Origin: 2-01-FULL-41-14 sp046317875
GTDB lineage: Bacteria > Pseudomonadota > Alphaproteobacteria > UBA7879 > UBA5542
Length of the DNA stretch: 36,895 nucleotides
Direction: 5' to 3'
Assembly (NCBI GenBank): GCA_046317875.1
Contig: JBKCVN010000024.1
Location: forward strand, 1-36,895
Shown: positions 9,005 through 16,784 of the stretch, one piece after another
Position numbering within the stretch: the stretch's first letter is position 1
Layout of the letters: the number at the start of each line of letters is the position of its first letter
Position numbers and translations under genes: made by a program
Notes under the pieces: model-generated
Seen by the model: the letters and a program-made list of their open reading frames with translations, nothing else
Database searches by the model: none
What the model was told of the DNA's origin: nothing

Positions 9005-10249
9005 TTAATAAAAGCGTCGGTTTTTGATTCGCAAGTATAAAACACCAAAACAAATAGATGCTACTGTCATCAATACAAATGCTGGCGCATACAGGTTTGC
9101 TGACCAGAGCGTAATCGCCTTCATCAATAGGGGGCCGGCGCCACCCCCAATGGCCATCCCCACACTATAGTTAAAGGAAACACCGCTGTATCGATCTTCA
9201 ACTGGGAACAAGGTTTGAACAAACGCATGTTGGGGTCCTGCAATACTGCCCACCATGAAGGCGAGAAGAACCTGAGCCAAAATAAGGGAAGAAGAATCTT
9301 GGGTTTGCAATAAAAAGTACAAAGGTAAGGACATGGCAAATACAAAAGAACAGGCCATAAGCATCATGCGCTTACTTCCCACTTTATCCAGCACAAACCC
9401 CATGAGTGGCGCCACAAAGATATACGTTAGAACCCCCACCAATGTATATTCAAGGGTGCGAATAACGCCTATATTCAGGAATTCGGAGAGGTAAATGTCT
9501 AAAAATTTAAACAGAGTATAAGAAAGAACCCCATTCAGAACACCAATAATAATGGTGGTAACGGAAGAAGGCCAATCTCGGGTGATCGCCTTCAGCAAAG
9601 GAGCCTTCTGTGGGTTTTTAGACTTCTTCATTTTTTGGAATTCAGGACTTTCTTTTGTATAAAGGCGAATATAAAGCCCCACCAAGCTCACCAATCCGCC
9701 AAAACAAAAAGCGGCACGCCATCCCCAAATGGGCATCCAGGGTTGCTTACACAAAATGCCGGCACTGGTGGCCATAAATGCCCCAATAACACTTGCTCCC
9801 GTAACCAATCCACCTACAAAACCAGGAAATCTTTTACCCACATGTTCTAGGGCAAAAATGGCAGAACCATTATATTCTCCGCCCGTGCACAATCCTTGCA
9901 ATAAACGGCAGAGTATAAGGATCACCGAGGATACAACCCCCCAAGACGCATAAGAGGGCAATATACCAATCAGACAAGTAGGAATTCCCATCAAAGAGAT
10001 GGAAAGGATTAGGGCCTTTCTTCTGCCCCACCTATCGCCAATATATCCAAATACGGTGGCTCCAAAAGGGCGCATAATAAAGGCGGCCAAGAATCCCACA
10101 TATCCAAAAATTTGGTCCGTTTCATGGTCGTTGCCAGGAAAATATTCATGCCCAATTACCTCTAGGAAAACGGCATAAAGCATAAAATCATAAAATTCCA
10201 AGGCCGTACCAACAATGCTGGCTAATAAGGTTTTAGTTCTATTAAACAT
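9005..10249 (-). CDS. MFS transporter, metabolite:H+ symporter (MHS/ProP-like) family
   Basis: A 414-residue major facilitator protein with about 12 hydrophobic segments. It opens with a TALEFYDFMLYAVF stretch typical of the metabolite:H+ symporter group and has the loop 2-3 signature GYIGDRWGRRKAL. The LLQGLCTGGEYNGSAIFALEH segment is another hallmark of ProP, ShiA and KgtP relatives. Members import osmolytes or organic acids with protons; the substrate here is not evident. It is a single gene in its orientation, separated by about 110 bases from ruvX upstream. Confidence 0.9.
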   Translation of the reverse strand: MFNRTKTLLASIVGTALEFYDFMLYAVFLEVIGHEYFPGNDHETDQIFGYVGFLAAFIMRPFGATVFGYIGDRWGRRKALILSISLMGIPTCLIGILPSYASWGVVSSVILILCRLLQGLCTGGEYNGSAIFALEHVGKRFPGFVGGLVTGASVIGAFMATSAGILCKQPWMPIWGWRAAFCFGGLVSLVGLYIRLYTKESPEFQKMKKSKNPQKAPLLKAITRDWPSSVTTIIIGVLNGVLSYTLFKFLDIYLSEFLNIGVIRTLEYTLVGVLTYIFVAPLMGFVLDKVGSKRMMLMACSFVFAMSLPLYFLLQTQDSSSLILAQVLLAFMVGSIAGPQHAFVQTLFPVEDRYSGVSFNYSVGMAIGGGAGPLLMKAITLWSANLYAPAFVLMTVASICFGVLYLRIKNRRFY

Positions 10250-10331
10250 AAAAAATTCCCTTGTATAATGTTACGTTGTTTAGAAAAACGCGGGGTATTG
10301 TAAATTCTCCGCAGTCTAGTTTCTAAAGGAA

Positions 10332-10362
10332 AAACTGTCCAGAGAAAATTCCCCCCCAGTTT
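10332..10362 (-). terminator. Possible terminator after ruvX
   Basis: On the minus strand AAACTG (overlapping the ruvX stop codon) can pair with CAGTTT, followed directly by TTTCC, giving a five-T tract. The stem is only 6 bp with a long loop, so this is a weak candidate. Confidence 0.35.
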
Positions 10363-10843
10363 AAACTCCATCAAAAGATTCATAAAGGGATAAACAGTCT
10401 AATGCCCCTTGCAAAACATAAGAGGCAGCCACTCGGTCTATCACTTTTGATCTCTTTTTTCGCGACAAATTACCCTCAATCATGCTGGCATCTGCTGCTT
10501 TTGTTGAAAGTCGTTCGTCCCATGTCACGATCGGAAACTCATACAATGAAAGAAATTCATAAATAAAGTTTTTTGTTTTTTGGCACCTTTCTCCCTCGGT
10601 ACCATTCATATGGTAGGGCATGCCCACAATTAAAGCGCCCACATCAAACTCTTCGATGAGGTTGATAATCTCGTTGGCATTCACCGAAGACCGTTTTGAA
10701 ATGATTGTTTTAAAAGGCGAGGCAATTTTACGCCGCGTATCGGATAAAGCCACCCCAATCATTTTATCGCCAAAGTCTATACCCACAATTCGTTGATTTT
10801 TTTTTAAAAGGGGGGGTAAGTCTTCTATTTTAGTAATAGCCAT
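10361..10843 (-). CDS. ruvX: Holliday junction resolvase-like / pre-16S rRNA nuclease RuvX (YqgF)
   Basis: A 160-residue RNase H-fold nuclease of the YqgF family, required for 16S rRNA 5' maturation in E. coli. The first strand IVGIDFGDKMIGVALSD carries the catalytic Asp at residue 23. The second motif LIVGMPYHMNGTEGE, the third TWDERLST (Asp109-Glu110) and the fourth IDRVAASYVLQ (Asp136) are all intact. The start overlaps the 3' end of lipB by 14 bases, so the two are very likely co-transcribed and coupled. Confidence 0.94.
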   Translation of the reverse strand: MAITKIEDLPPLLKKNQRIVGIDFGDKMIGVALSDTRRKIASPFKTIISKRSSVNANEIINLIEEFDVGALIVGMPYHMNGTEGERCQKTKNFIYEFLSLYEFPIVTWDERLSTKAADASMIEGNLSRKKRSKVIDRVAASYVLQGALDCLSLYESFDGV

Positions 10844-11504
10844 CGATAGTTCCTTTCAAAACATCCTGAAAAACTTTTGGGAATGTTTCCAACAATATCT
10901 GATCAACGTCTTCCATCGAAACCAGAACACCTAGGTCATGAAGGGAGGTAACACCATAATTCTCTAAACCACAAGGAACAATTTTTCTATATGCCCCCAA
11001 GTCGGGATGAACATTCAGAGAAAATCCATGGGAGGCAACCCATTTCTGAAGCCGCACACCCAAAGCTGCGATTTTCTTTTCCCCCTGAGGCGTATCCACC
11101 CAAACACCAATTCTATCATAGCACCTTTTGCCTTTCACCCCTAACAAAGACAAAGTTTCTAAAATCCATTCTTCTAAAAAAAAAACGAATTTCTTTATAT
11201 CTTTTTCATGATTCTCTAAATTCAACAACACATACACAACCCGTTGGCCCGGGCCATGGTAAGTGGTTTTGCCGCCCCGCGGAGCCACCCATGTGGGAAT
11301 ATCTTTCATACAATCAAACTTGAGGCTTGAGCCACTATTGCGGCCCTCAGTAAAAAGAGGGGGATACTCTAAAAACCATAACAGAGTAGGGGCTTTTTTA
11401 TTCTGGATATCATAAACGCGTGCCTCCATATCCTTTAATGAACCAAGATAGTCCTGAAGCTCGGTTGATATCTTAAGATCAACTTTCATAGGCTTTTTAT
11501 ACAT
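10830..11504 (-). CDS. lipB: Octanoyl-[acyl-carrier-protein] transferase LipB
   Basis: A 224-residue lipoyl synthesis enzyme that moves octanoate from acyl carrier protein to the E2/GcvH lipoyl domain, before LipA inserts sulfur. Visible motifs are EYPPLFTEGR, RGGKTTYHGPGQ (residues 76-87), the catalytic lysine in KKIAALGVR (about Lys144) and the catalytic cysteine in IVPCGL (Cys178). The usual RGGDVTYHGPGQ here reads RGGKTTYHGPGQ. An AGGGA lies just upstream of the ATG at 11504. A promoter, hairpins and strong terminator lie within 130 bases upstream (see the ncRNA entry), so expression may be set by attenuation or by readthrough. Confidence 0.96.
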   Translation of the reverse strand: MYKKPMKVDLKISTELQDYLGSLKDMEARVYDIQNKKAPTLLWFLEYPPLFTEGRNSGSSLKFDCMKDIPTWVAPRGGKTTYHGPGQRVVYVLLNLENHEKDIKKFVFFLEEWILETLSLLGVKGKRCYDRIGVWVDTPQGEKKIAALGVRLQKWVASHGFSLNVHPDLGAYRKIVPCGLENYGVTSLHDLGVLVSMEDVDQILLETFPKVFQDVLKGTIDGYY

Positions 11505-11515
11505 GAAATCCCTAG

Positions 11516-11554
11516 AAAAAAAAAGATCCGAGGGAGAAGATTCTCGCCTCGGAT
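11516..11554 (-). terminator. Strong intrinsic terminator upstream of lipB
   Basis: Read on the minus strand, ATCCGAGG pairs with CCTCGGAT (8 bp). After a one-base bulge, GAGA pairs with TCTC around a four-base loop. A C and then nine T follow (11524-11516). On the plus strand the same hairpin lacks a T tract, which fixes the orientation. It lies between nhaD and lipB, both minus, but follows a local promoter rather than the nhaD stop directly. Confidence 0.85.
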
Positions 11555-11600
11555 TAAGTTATGGAGGTATAACATGAAATCCAGGTATTGCACCTGGACA
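11516..11600 (-). ncRNA. Candidate small structured RNA, or lipB leader/attenuator, with an anti-Shine-Dalgarno loop
   Basis: No known family recognised. The predicted minus-strand transcript of about 85 nt has three consecutive hairpins. SL1: TCCAGGT/ACCTGGA (11598-11592 with 11586-11580), loop 5 nt. SL2: GTTAT/ATAAC (11573-11558) with the six-base loop ACCTCC, identical to the 16S anti-Shine-Dalgarno core. SL3: an intrinsic terminator ending in nine T. A sigma-70-like promoter with 17-bp spacing lies at the right distance upstream. Alphaproteobacterial trans-acting sRNAs often carry CCUCC-type loops (established knowledge). The lipB start codon lies 12 bases beyond the T tract, so a cis-acting attenuator is the alternative. 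No homology evidence is available here. Confidence 0.6.
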
Positions 11601-11605
11601 CCACT

Positions 11606-11634
11606 GATATAAGTAGCCTAATCGGAGACTTCAA
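11606..11634 (-). promoter_or_regulatory. Sigma-70-type promoter for the structured RNA / lipB leader
   Basis: On the minus strand TTGAAG (11634-11629) and TATATC (11611-11606) are separated by exactly 17 bases. Each matches four or five of six consensus positions. Transcription would start near 11600, at the base of the first hairpin. Confidence 0.5.
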
Positions 11635-11702
11635 GTATTTCAACAAAAAAAAATAAAAAATATGTTATTATTTTCTGTGAATTTATTTTTATATACTTAA
11701 AT

Positions 11703-13037
11703 TTACAAGTAAATGTATGTAGAAATAAGGAAAATAGGGACTAAAATAACACAAGCTATAAGCATATATAAAAAGAAATTGGGCATCTTAACCCCTTGAT
11801 GCTCCACAATAGATCGGACCATGAAGTTAGGGGCATTACCTATGTACGTCAAAGCCCCCAAATAAACCGAGCCCATAGAAATGGCCATTAGGGTTTTATA
11901 CAAAGTAGTGGTTAATTGCCCAACATCTCCGCCTGCGGTAAAGAAGAAAACCAGGTAGGTCGGGGCATTATCCAGGAAGCTTGAGCAAATACCGCTCAGC
12001 CAAAAATACAAGGCATTATTAGGGGTTCCACCTGCATTTACAATAGAAAGAATCCCTTTAAAGGGCCCAGATGCCCCCGCTTTTAACATAATAATGACAG
12101 GCACCACTGTGATAAAAATACCTAGAAACACCTTGCTAACTTCCAATAAAGGGTCCCAAGTGAAATGGTTTTCGTCTCGAATTCTTTTGGGGGTTAATTT
12201 TAAAGATAAAAAACAAATACCCAATAAAAAGAAATCTCGAGCAATGTTTTCTAAGGTTAGCGTACTGCCTGCCACATTGTAAGAAATACCTGTTTTAATT
12301 TGACCACTAGCCAAAACAGCCACAACAACCCCACCCAGAAGAACCAAATTAATTGTCCCATTTATTTTAAAAGGATTCTTAATGTCTATTGAAGGAGGGG
12401 CTAGATCTTCTTTTTTATGAAAAAAAAGATCTATGGCGAAGAAAACACATAGAATCAAGGTTACAACCAGGAAAGTGGGTCCCATTAAATGCTTAATCGG
12501 CCAGAAGAAAGGAACTCCTTCTAAGAACCCTATAAAAAGGGGCGGGTCCCCCAAGGGCGTTAACGCCCCGCCAATATTGGCCACCAAAAAAATAAAAAAG
12601 ATAAAAACATGGGCTTGATATCGGCGCCAAGCATTCGCCCGCAGTAAGGGCCTTACAAGAAGCATGCTGGCGCCGGTTGTACCAATACAGCTGGATAGCA
12701 AAGTCCCCAGGAATAAAATGCCAATATTACTTAGGGGGTTCCCGGCCCAGCTAACATGAATACGAATGCCACTGGTAATAATAAACAAAGATGCAATTAA
12801 AATCATAAAGGGCGTGTATTCCAGCAGAAGAATATGAACGACCTCCCTTGCTGTTGGGTATCCCCCCAACAAAAAGGAAGGTAACAAAAAAGAGGCCGAC
12901 CAAAGAAAAATGATTTTTCCGTAATGTTTGTGCCAAAAACTTAGAGAAAACAATGGCCAAAAAGCTAGAGACAACAAAAGTCCAACAAACGGTATCGCCC
13001 AATATAAATTTAGAAAGAAAGTATCAGTGTGTAACAT
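11703..13037 (-). CDS. NhaD/CitMHS-type sodium:proton antiporter-like membrane protein
   Basis: A 444-residue protein with about 12 hydrophobic segments of the ion transporter superfamily. Recognisable elements are SSCIGTTGASMLLVRPLLRA and FLVANIGGALTPLGDPPLF, the conserved half-repeat that in NhaD-type and CitMHS_2 proteins carries TGA and GGxLTPxGDPPL. The second repeat has SSFLDNAPTYLVFF and LGALTYIGNAPNFMV. Such proteins exchange Na+ for H+ or move citrate-like anions; I favour the antiporter label given to close relatives. It is divergent from bamE. Confidence 0.87.
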   Translation of the reverse strand: MLHTDTFFLNLYWAIPFVGLLLSLAFWPLFSLSFWHKHYGKIIFLWSASFLLPSFLLGGYPTAREVVHILLLEYTPFMILIASLFIITSGIRIHVSWAGNPLSNIGILFLGTLLSSCIGTTGASMLLVRPLLRANAWRRYQAHVFIFFIFLVANIGGALTPLGDPPLFIGFLEGVPFFWPIKHLMGPTFLVVTLILCVFFAIDLFFHKKEDLAPPSIDIKNPFKINGTINLVLLGGVVVAVLASGQIKTGISYNVAGSTLTLENIARDFFLLGICFLSLKLTPKRIRDENHFTWDPLLEVSKVFLGIFITVVPVIIMLKAGASGPFKGILSIVNAGGTPNNALYFWLSGICSSFLDNAPTYLVFFFTAGGDVGQLTTTLYKTLMAISMGSVYLGALTYIGNAPNFMVRSIVEHQGVKMPNFFLYMLIACVILVPIFLISTYIYL

Positions 13038-13075
13038 TATCTTTCTTGTTTATCACACCTACGCCCCTTTTTCCA

Positions 13076-13104
13076 TTGACATCATTTTACACTCCATGTA
13101 ACCG
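13076..13104 (+). promoter_or_regulatory. Possible bamE promoter
   Basis: A perfect -35 hexamer TTGACA (13076-13081) is followed after 17 bases by TAACCG (13099-13104), a poor -10 box. The bamE ATG is 22 bases further on. Only the -35 element is convincing. Confidence 0.3.
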
Positions 13105-13126
13105 TAGTTTGCATATAAGGTAAATC

Positions 13127-13576
13127 ATGTTAAAAATTTTATTTTCCTCTTTTTGTTTATGTCTCATGTTAATTGGGTGTACCCCAACTTCCCATATTCG
13201 GGGAAATTTTTTGGAGGATGACCAACTTAAAAAGTTAACTTTAGGAAAAACAACGGCCCAAGAAGTTCAAGAAATTCTTGGCCCACCCTCGAACCAAGAA
13301 CTGTTTATTGGAAAAGGCTGGTACTACATGGGCGAAAAAACAGAAACCACTGCATTCCTTAAACCAAAAGTCATCAAGCGTCGCTTTTATTTATTGGAAT
13401 TCGATGACAAGGCTGTTCTTATGTCATTGAAAAAGTTCGATGAAAAAGGCATTGAAATTACACCCGATGGGGCAAAAACACAAACCTATGGACGCGATCC
13501 ATCATTCCTAGGAGAATTCATTAATAACATAGGTCGTTACGAAGACCCAGGGGCTCGCTCGCGCCGCAAATCATAA
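13127..13576 (+). CDS. bamE: Outer membrane assembly lipoprotein BamE (SmpA/OmlA)
   Basis: A 149-residue lipoprotein with signal peptide and lipobox LIGC (Cys18). The SmpA/OmlA fold follows: an N-terminal helix (DQLKKLTLGKTTAQEVQEILGPPS) with the typical G-K-T-x-x-E-V-x-x-x-L-G-x-P pattern, then beta strands around WYYMGEKTE and LLEFDDKAVL. BamE is a subunit of the BAM complex that inserts beta-barrel proteins in the outer membrane. The charged C-terminal extension (about 40 residues) is usual in alphaproteobacterial OmlA. The next gene begins 39 bases downstream on the same strand, so an operon is possible. Confidence 0.92.
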   Translation: MLKILFSSFCLCLMLIGCTPTSHIRGNFLEDDQLKKLTLGKTTAQEVQEILGPPSNQELFIGKGWYYMGEKTETTAFLKPKVIKRRFYLLEFDDKAVLMSLKKFDEKGIEITPDGAKTQTYGRDPSFLGEFINNIGRYEDPGARSRRKS

Positions 13577-13615
13577 AATAAAAAACGTTTAGAGTAACAG
13601 GAAGAGGTATATTTT

Positions 13616-14272
13616 ATGTTCTTTTTTATTTTAACATTTTTTTGCTGCTTGTTTTTTAAAGAAATTGGAAGTTGTGGAGCGGAGGCAGAAAAGGCACTCA
13701 CACAACCCTCCCTCCGTCGCTTATCAACAGACTCTTTCCAAGACCTTTTTGGATCATATGAGGATGCAGAAGAGCCCTTTGAAGATAATGCTCATCAGCA
13801 ATCTTTCTGTGACGCACATCGTATCCCAAACAAATCTGTAGATTTAGATTGTAATGATCTTATTTCTTTGCCCCCGCACGTGTTCCAACCTTTAAACGTT
13901 ACAGGCTTTTATTCTGTTCATAGAAACAAACCTTCTAAAAGAAAAAAACATTACAAAACATATGAGAAAAGTGGGGAATATCGTTTGGCCAAGAAATGGT
14001 TAACGTTTATTAATCAGGTTACCGATGCCTCTCTGCCAAAAAACATTCACTCATTTCGATCACTCAAACCAGGCAAAGAGCGTCAAATGGTTTACAATGG
14101 TATTGCAAGCAAACTAAGGTCTTGGATTCGGGGAAACCCATCTAATAAAATCTACTCGGCAGAAGCAGAGAAAAGATTTTGGGATTTCCACAACTGCCCC
14201 TCTAAGCGACTTTCGAAATTAGTACTGGTAAATCCGCGCGATATTAAGACAAAAGTAAAAGTTCAAAAATAG
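13616..14272 (+). CDS. Exported basic protein of unknown function
   Basis: I do not recognise a family. The 218-residue product has a very hydrophobic N-terminus (MFFFILTFFCCLFFKEIGSCG), probably a signal peptide cut near residue 22. An acidic region follows (about 45-60, SYEDAEEPFEDN), then a strongly basic C-terminal two thirds with Lys/Arg clusters (KPSKRKKHYK) and a tryptophan-containing helix region (LRSWIRG...RFWDFHNCP). AGAGG lies about 10 bases before the ATG. The gene follows bamE by 39 bases and may share its transcript. A basic exported protein could bind nucleic acid or acidic surfaces; nothing in the sequence proves this. Confidence 0.7.
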   Translation: MFFFILTFFCCLFFKEIGSCGAEAEKALTQPSLRRLSTDSFQDLFGSYEDAEEPFEDNAHQQSFCDAHRIPNKSVDLDCNDLISLPPHVFQPLNVTGFYSVHRNKPSKRKKHYKTYEKSGEYRLAKKWLTFINQVTDASLPKNIHSFRSLKPGKERQMVYNGIASKLRSWIRGNPSNKIYSAEAEKRFWDFHNCPSKRLSKLVLVNPRDIKTKVKVQK

Positions 14273-14326
14273 ATTTGATAATTAAACTATATAAGTAAAT
14301 TATTCATAAAAAGAATTAAGTTTTCC

Positions 14327-14369
14327 CTTAAACTTTCTGTTTAAGTTGGATATGGTAACAATCGTATCC
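14327..14369 (+). promoter_or_regulatory. Two tandem inverted repeats upstream of trxB
   Basis: CTTAAAC (14327-14333) and GTTTAAG (14339-14345) form a perfect 7-bp dyad with a 5-base loop. Immediately after it, GGATATG (14348-14354) and CGTATCC (14363-14369) form a second 7-bp dyad with one G-T pair. They end 21 bases before the trxB ATG. They could be operator sites or mRNA hairpins; no T tract follows, so a terminator is unlikely. Confidence 0.4.
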
Positions 14370-14390
14370 ATAAATTAATAAAGAGTAACT

Positions 14391-15326
14391 ATGACCGTAA
14401 AAAAATCTAAACTTCTTATCATTGGCAGTGGCCCAGCTGGCTACACAGCCGCCATTTATGCTGCGCGCGCAGCCTTAAAACCTGTTCTGGTCCAGGGCTA
14501 TGAACCTGGCGGGCAGCTAACCGTTACCACAGATGTGGAGAACTGGCCTGGGTTTGAAGATGTGATCCAAGGACCATGGTTAATGGATCAAATGGAAAAA
14601 CAGGCCCAGAAAGTAGGCACTGAAATTATAGGCGACTATATCAACAGTGTGGATTTCTCTAAAAAGCCTTTTATTGCCATAGGGGACAGCGGCACAACGT
14701 ATGAAGCAGAAACCGTTATTGTGGCTACGGGTGCCCAAGCCAAATGGCTGGGCCTGGAAAGTGAAACAAAGTTTCGGGGATATGGAGTATCAGGCTGTGC
14801 CACGTGCGACGGCTTTTTCTATAAAGGTAAAGATGTGGCTGTCATCGGGGGCGGAAACACCGCCGTAGAAGAAGCCCTCTATCTGACCATGCACGCCAAA
14901 AAGGTTACACTGATTCATCGTCGGGATAAACTGCGCTGCGAAAAAGTATTAGAAGAGAAACTTTTGAATCATCCCCAAATCACGGTTCTTTGGAACACCG
15001 TATTGGAAGAGGTGGTGGGCAATGAGAACCCCAAGTCTGTAACGGGACTTAAATTGCAAAACACCCAAACTGGAATGAAATCCGAACTTTCCATAGACGG
15101 TCTCTTTATTGCCATTGGACACAAGCCCCAGACAGACATATTTAAAGGTCAGCTTGACATGGACGAAGAAGGTTATTTGAAAACCAACCCCGGCACCACA
15201 CGTACCAATATTCCCGGCGTTTTTGCCGCAGGCGATGTGCAAGACAAAGTGTACCGTCAGGCCGTAACCGCAGCAGGCCAGGGGTGCATGGCCGCTTTGG
15301 ATGTGGTGAGATTGTTAGAAGATTAA
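14391..15326 (+). CDS. trxB: Thioredoxin reductase (NADPH)
   Basis: A 311-residue low-molecular-weight flavoprotein that reduces thioredoxin with NADPH. The FAD-binding GSGPAGYTAAIYAAR is at residues 12-26 and the redox pair CATC at 136-139. The NADPH-binding GGGNTAVEEALYL and HRRDKLR follow, then the closing FAD motif GVFAAGDVQDKVYRQAVTAA. Length and motif order are standard. It converges on rmuC with a 2-base gap. The upstream dyads are the only visible regulatory feature. Confidence 0.97.
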   Translation: MTVKKSKLLIIGSGPAGYTAAIYAARAALKPVLVQGYEPGGQLTVTTDVENWPGFEDVIQGPWLMDQMEKQAQKVGTEIIGDYINSVDFSKKPFIAIGDSGTTYEAETVIVATGAQAKWLGLESETKFRGYGVSGCATCDGFFYKGKDVAVIGGGNTAVEEALYLTMHAKKVTLIHRRDKLRCEKVLEEKLLNHPQITVLWNTVLEEVVGNENPKSVTGLKLQNTQTGMKSELSIDGLFIAIGHKPQTDIFKGQLDMDEEGYLKTNPGTTRTNIPGVFAAGDVQDKVYRQAVTAAGQGCMAALDVVRLLED

Positions 15327-15328
15327 GT

Positions 15329-16708
15329 CTAAGAAATATTCTCTAGAACACGGGGCGCTTTCTCAATAGGCTCAGCAACCTCTATTTCCTCTTTCTGGGG
15401 GGTGGCCCCTAACTCTTTAAACTTGCGCGCGCTGACCATCACACGTCGTTCCAAGGTACCAAGCGTTTGATTATAAGCATCCACGGCACCGCCCAGATTC
15501 TTACCCACCCGTGCAAAATGGCCCGCCATATCCGAAATGCGTTTATGCATTTCTTGACCCAGCTCACTAATTTCCTTTGCATTCTTGGCCAAAACTTCTT
15601 GACGCCAGCCATAGGATACGGCCCTTAGTAATGCAATCAGTGTCGTAGGGGTGGCCAAAATCACCTTTTGTTCAGCACCCAATTCAATTAAAGACGGATC
15701 CTGTTCAAGGGCGGCACTGAAGAAAGTTTCCCCAGGCAAAAACAACACCACAAACTCGGGGCTAGGGCTAAAAGAATCCCAATAGCTTTTAGCCGACAGC
15801 TGGTTCATATGCTGCCTCACTTGCTTTGCATGTAGTTTCAGTTTCAACAACCTTACCTGGGGATCTGTGGCCTCTAGGGCCTCTAGGTATCCATTCAGGG
15901 GGGCCTTTGCATCCACAATAATTCGCTTGCCTCCGGGTAAATTAATCACCATATCGGGTCGCAAACGACTCTCTTCGCGGTCGGTATGAACCTGCTCCAT
16001 AAAATCACAATGTGCGATCATACCCGCCATCTCAACCACACGTCTTAATTGAATCTCTCCCCAGCGACCACGCACATTTGGGGCTTTTAAGGCCTGCACC
16101 AAATTTCTTGTTTCTGCCTTCAACTCTTTGTGACTTGCCACCATTTCAGAAATTTGATGGCGTAATGTTTCGTAAGCACCCACCCGTACTTTTTCCAGCT
16201 CTTGAACCTTCGTATCCACCCCTGATAAGGCTTCATGCACAGGCTTTAGCAAGTTTTCAATTGCCTTATGGCGACCCTCTAGATCTCCCTTCGCGTGTTC
16301 TTGAAATTTACCAAGTGCGGCTTCTGCGAGTTTTAAAAAAGATGAATTATTAGCATTCAACGCTTCAGCCGATAAAGCCTTGAAGGTGTTTCTCAAGTTG
16401 TCCTCGGCTTTTTCTAGCAAAAGTTCCTTTTCTCGGAAAGTTTTCTGGTTTTGTTCTATTAATATTCTAAGGTGTGTATTTTCTTGAGACAAATCCTGTA
16501 TCTTTTTTTGATAAGATTCACATTGAAATGTCAAATCTTGCAGATGACGCATACGCTCTTCGGCAATCGCTTGCTTTCCAATACTCTCTTTCAATTCGTG
16601 TTCTTGATAGCGGCGCAGCGCAAAATTGTTGCGCACCAACCAAAAAATCAACACAAACGATACAAAACAAATACTTCCAAATAGGGTCGCACTGAATAAA
16701 GGGTCCAT
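15329..16708 (-). CDS. rmuC: DNA recombination protein RmuC
   Basis: A 459-residue protein with an N-terminal transmembrane segment (about 8-25), a long coiled coil (about 30-200) and the RmuC nuclease-like domain. The RmuC core is clear: VRGRWGEIQLRRVVEMAGM, RPDMVINLPGGKRIIVDAKAPL, then FVVLFLPGETFFSAALEQDPSLIELG and VILATPTTLIALLRAVSYGW. RmuC limits inversions between short repeats in E. coli and is predicted to cut DNA. The gene is divergent from nupC. Confidence 0.96.
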   Translation of the reverse strand: MDPLFSATLFGSICFVSFVLIFWLVRNNFALRRYQEHELKESIGKQAIAEERMRHLQDLTFQCESYQKKIQDLSQENTHLRILIEQNQKTFREKELLLEKAEDNLRNTFKALSAEALNANNSSFLKLAEAALGKFQEHAKGDLEGRHKAIENLLKPVHEALSGVDTKVQELEKVRVGAYETLRHQISEMVASHKELKAETRNLVQALKAPNVRGRWGEIQLRRVVEMAGMIAHCDFMEQVHTDREESRLRPDMVINLPGGKRIIVDAKAPLNGYLEALEATDPQVRLLKLKLHAKQVRQHMNQLSAKSYWDSFSPSPEFVVLFLPGETFFSAALEQDPSLIELGAEQKVILATPTTLIALLRAVSYGWRQEVLAKNAKEISELGQEMHKRISDMAGHFARVGKNLGGAVDAYNQTLGTLERRVMVSARKFKELGATPQKEEIEVAEPIEKAPRVLENIS

Positions 16709-16733
16709 TTAATTCCTACCTTTTTAGTTGTAC

Positions 16734-16762
16734 TATACTGAAAAAATGGATACTGTGTCACA
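16734..16762 (+). promoter_or_regulatory. nupC promoter region with a TGTGTCACA dyad
   Basis: TATACT (16734-16739) matches five of six -10 bases, although no good -35 is placed upstream. The 9-bp dyad TGTGTCACA (16754-16762) lies just after the expected start point. Its reverse complement TGTGACACA also occurs in the promoter of the Vps62-like gene at 21638-21648. Confidence 0.35.
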
Positions 16763-16784
16763 ATAAAAAGTTTACAGAGGACAC

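Noticed and set aside
11563..11612. GGAGGT ribosome site, ATG at 11574 and a 12-codon frame on the plus strand
   Set aside because: The GGAGGT is the complement of the minus-strand hairpin loop ACCTCC; promoter and terminator both point to minus-strand transcription, and no gene follows on the plus strand.
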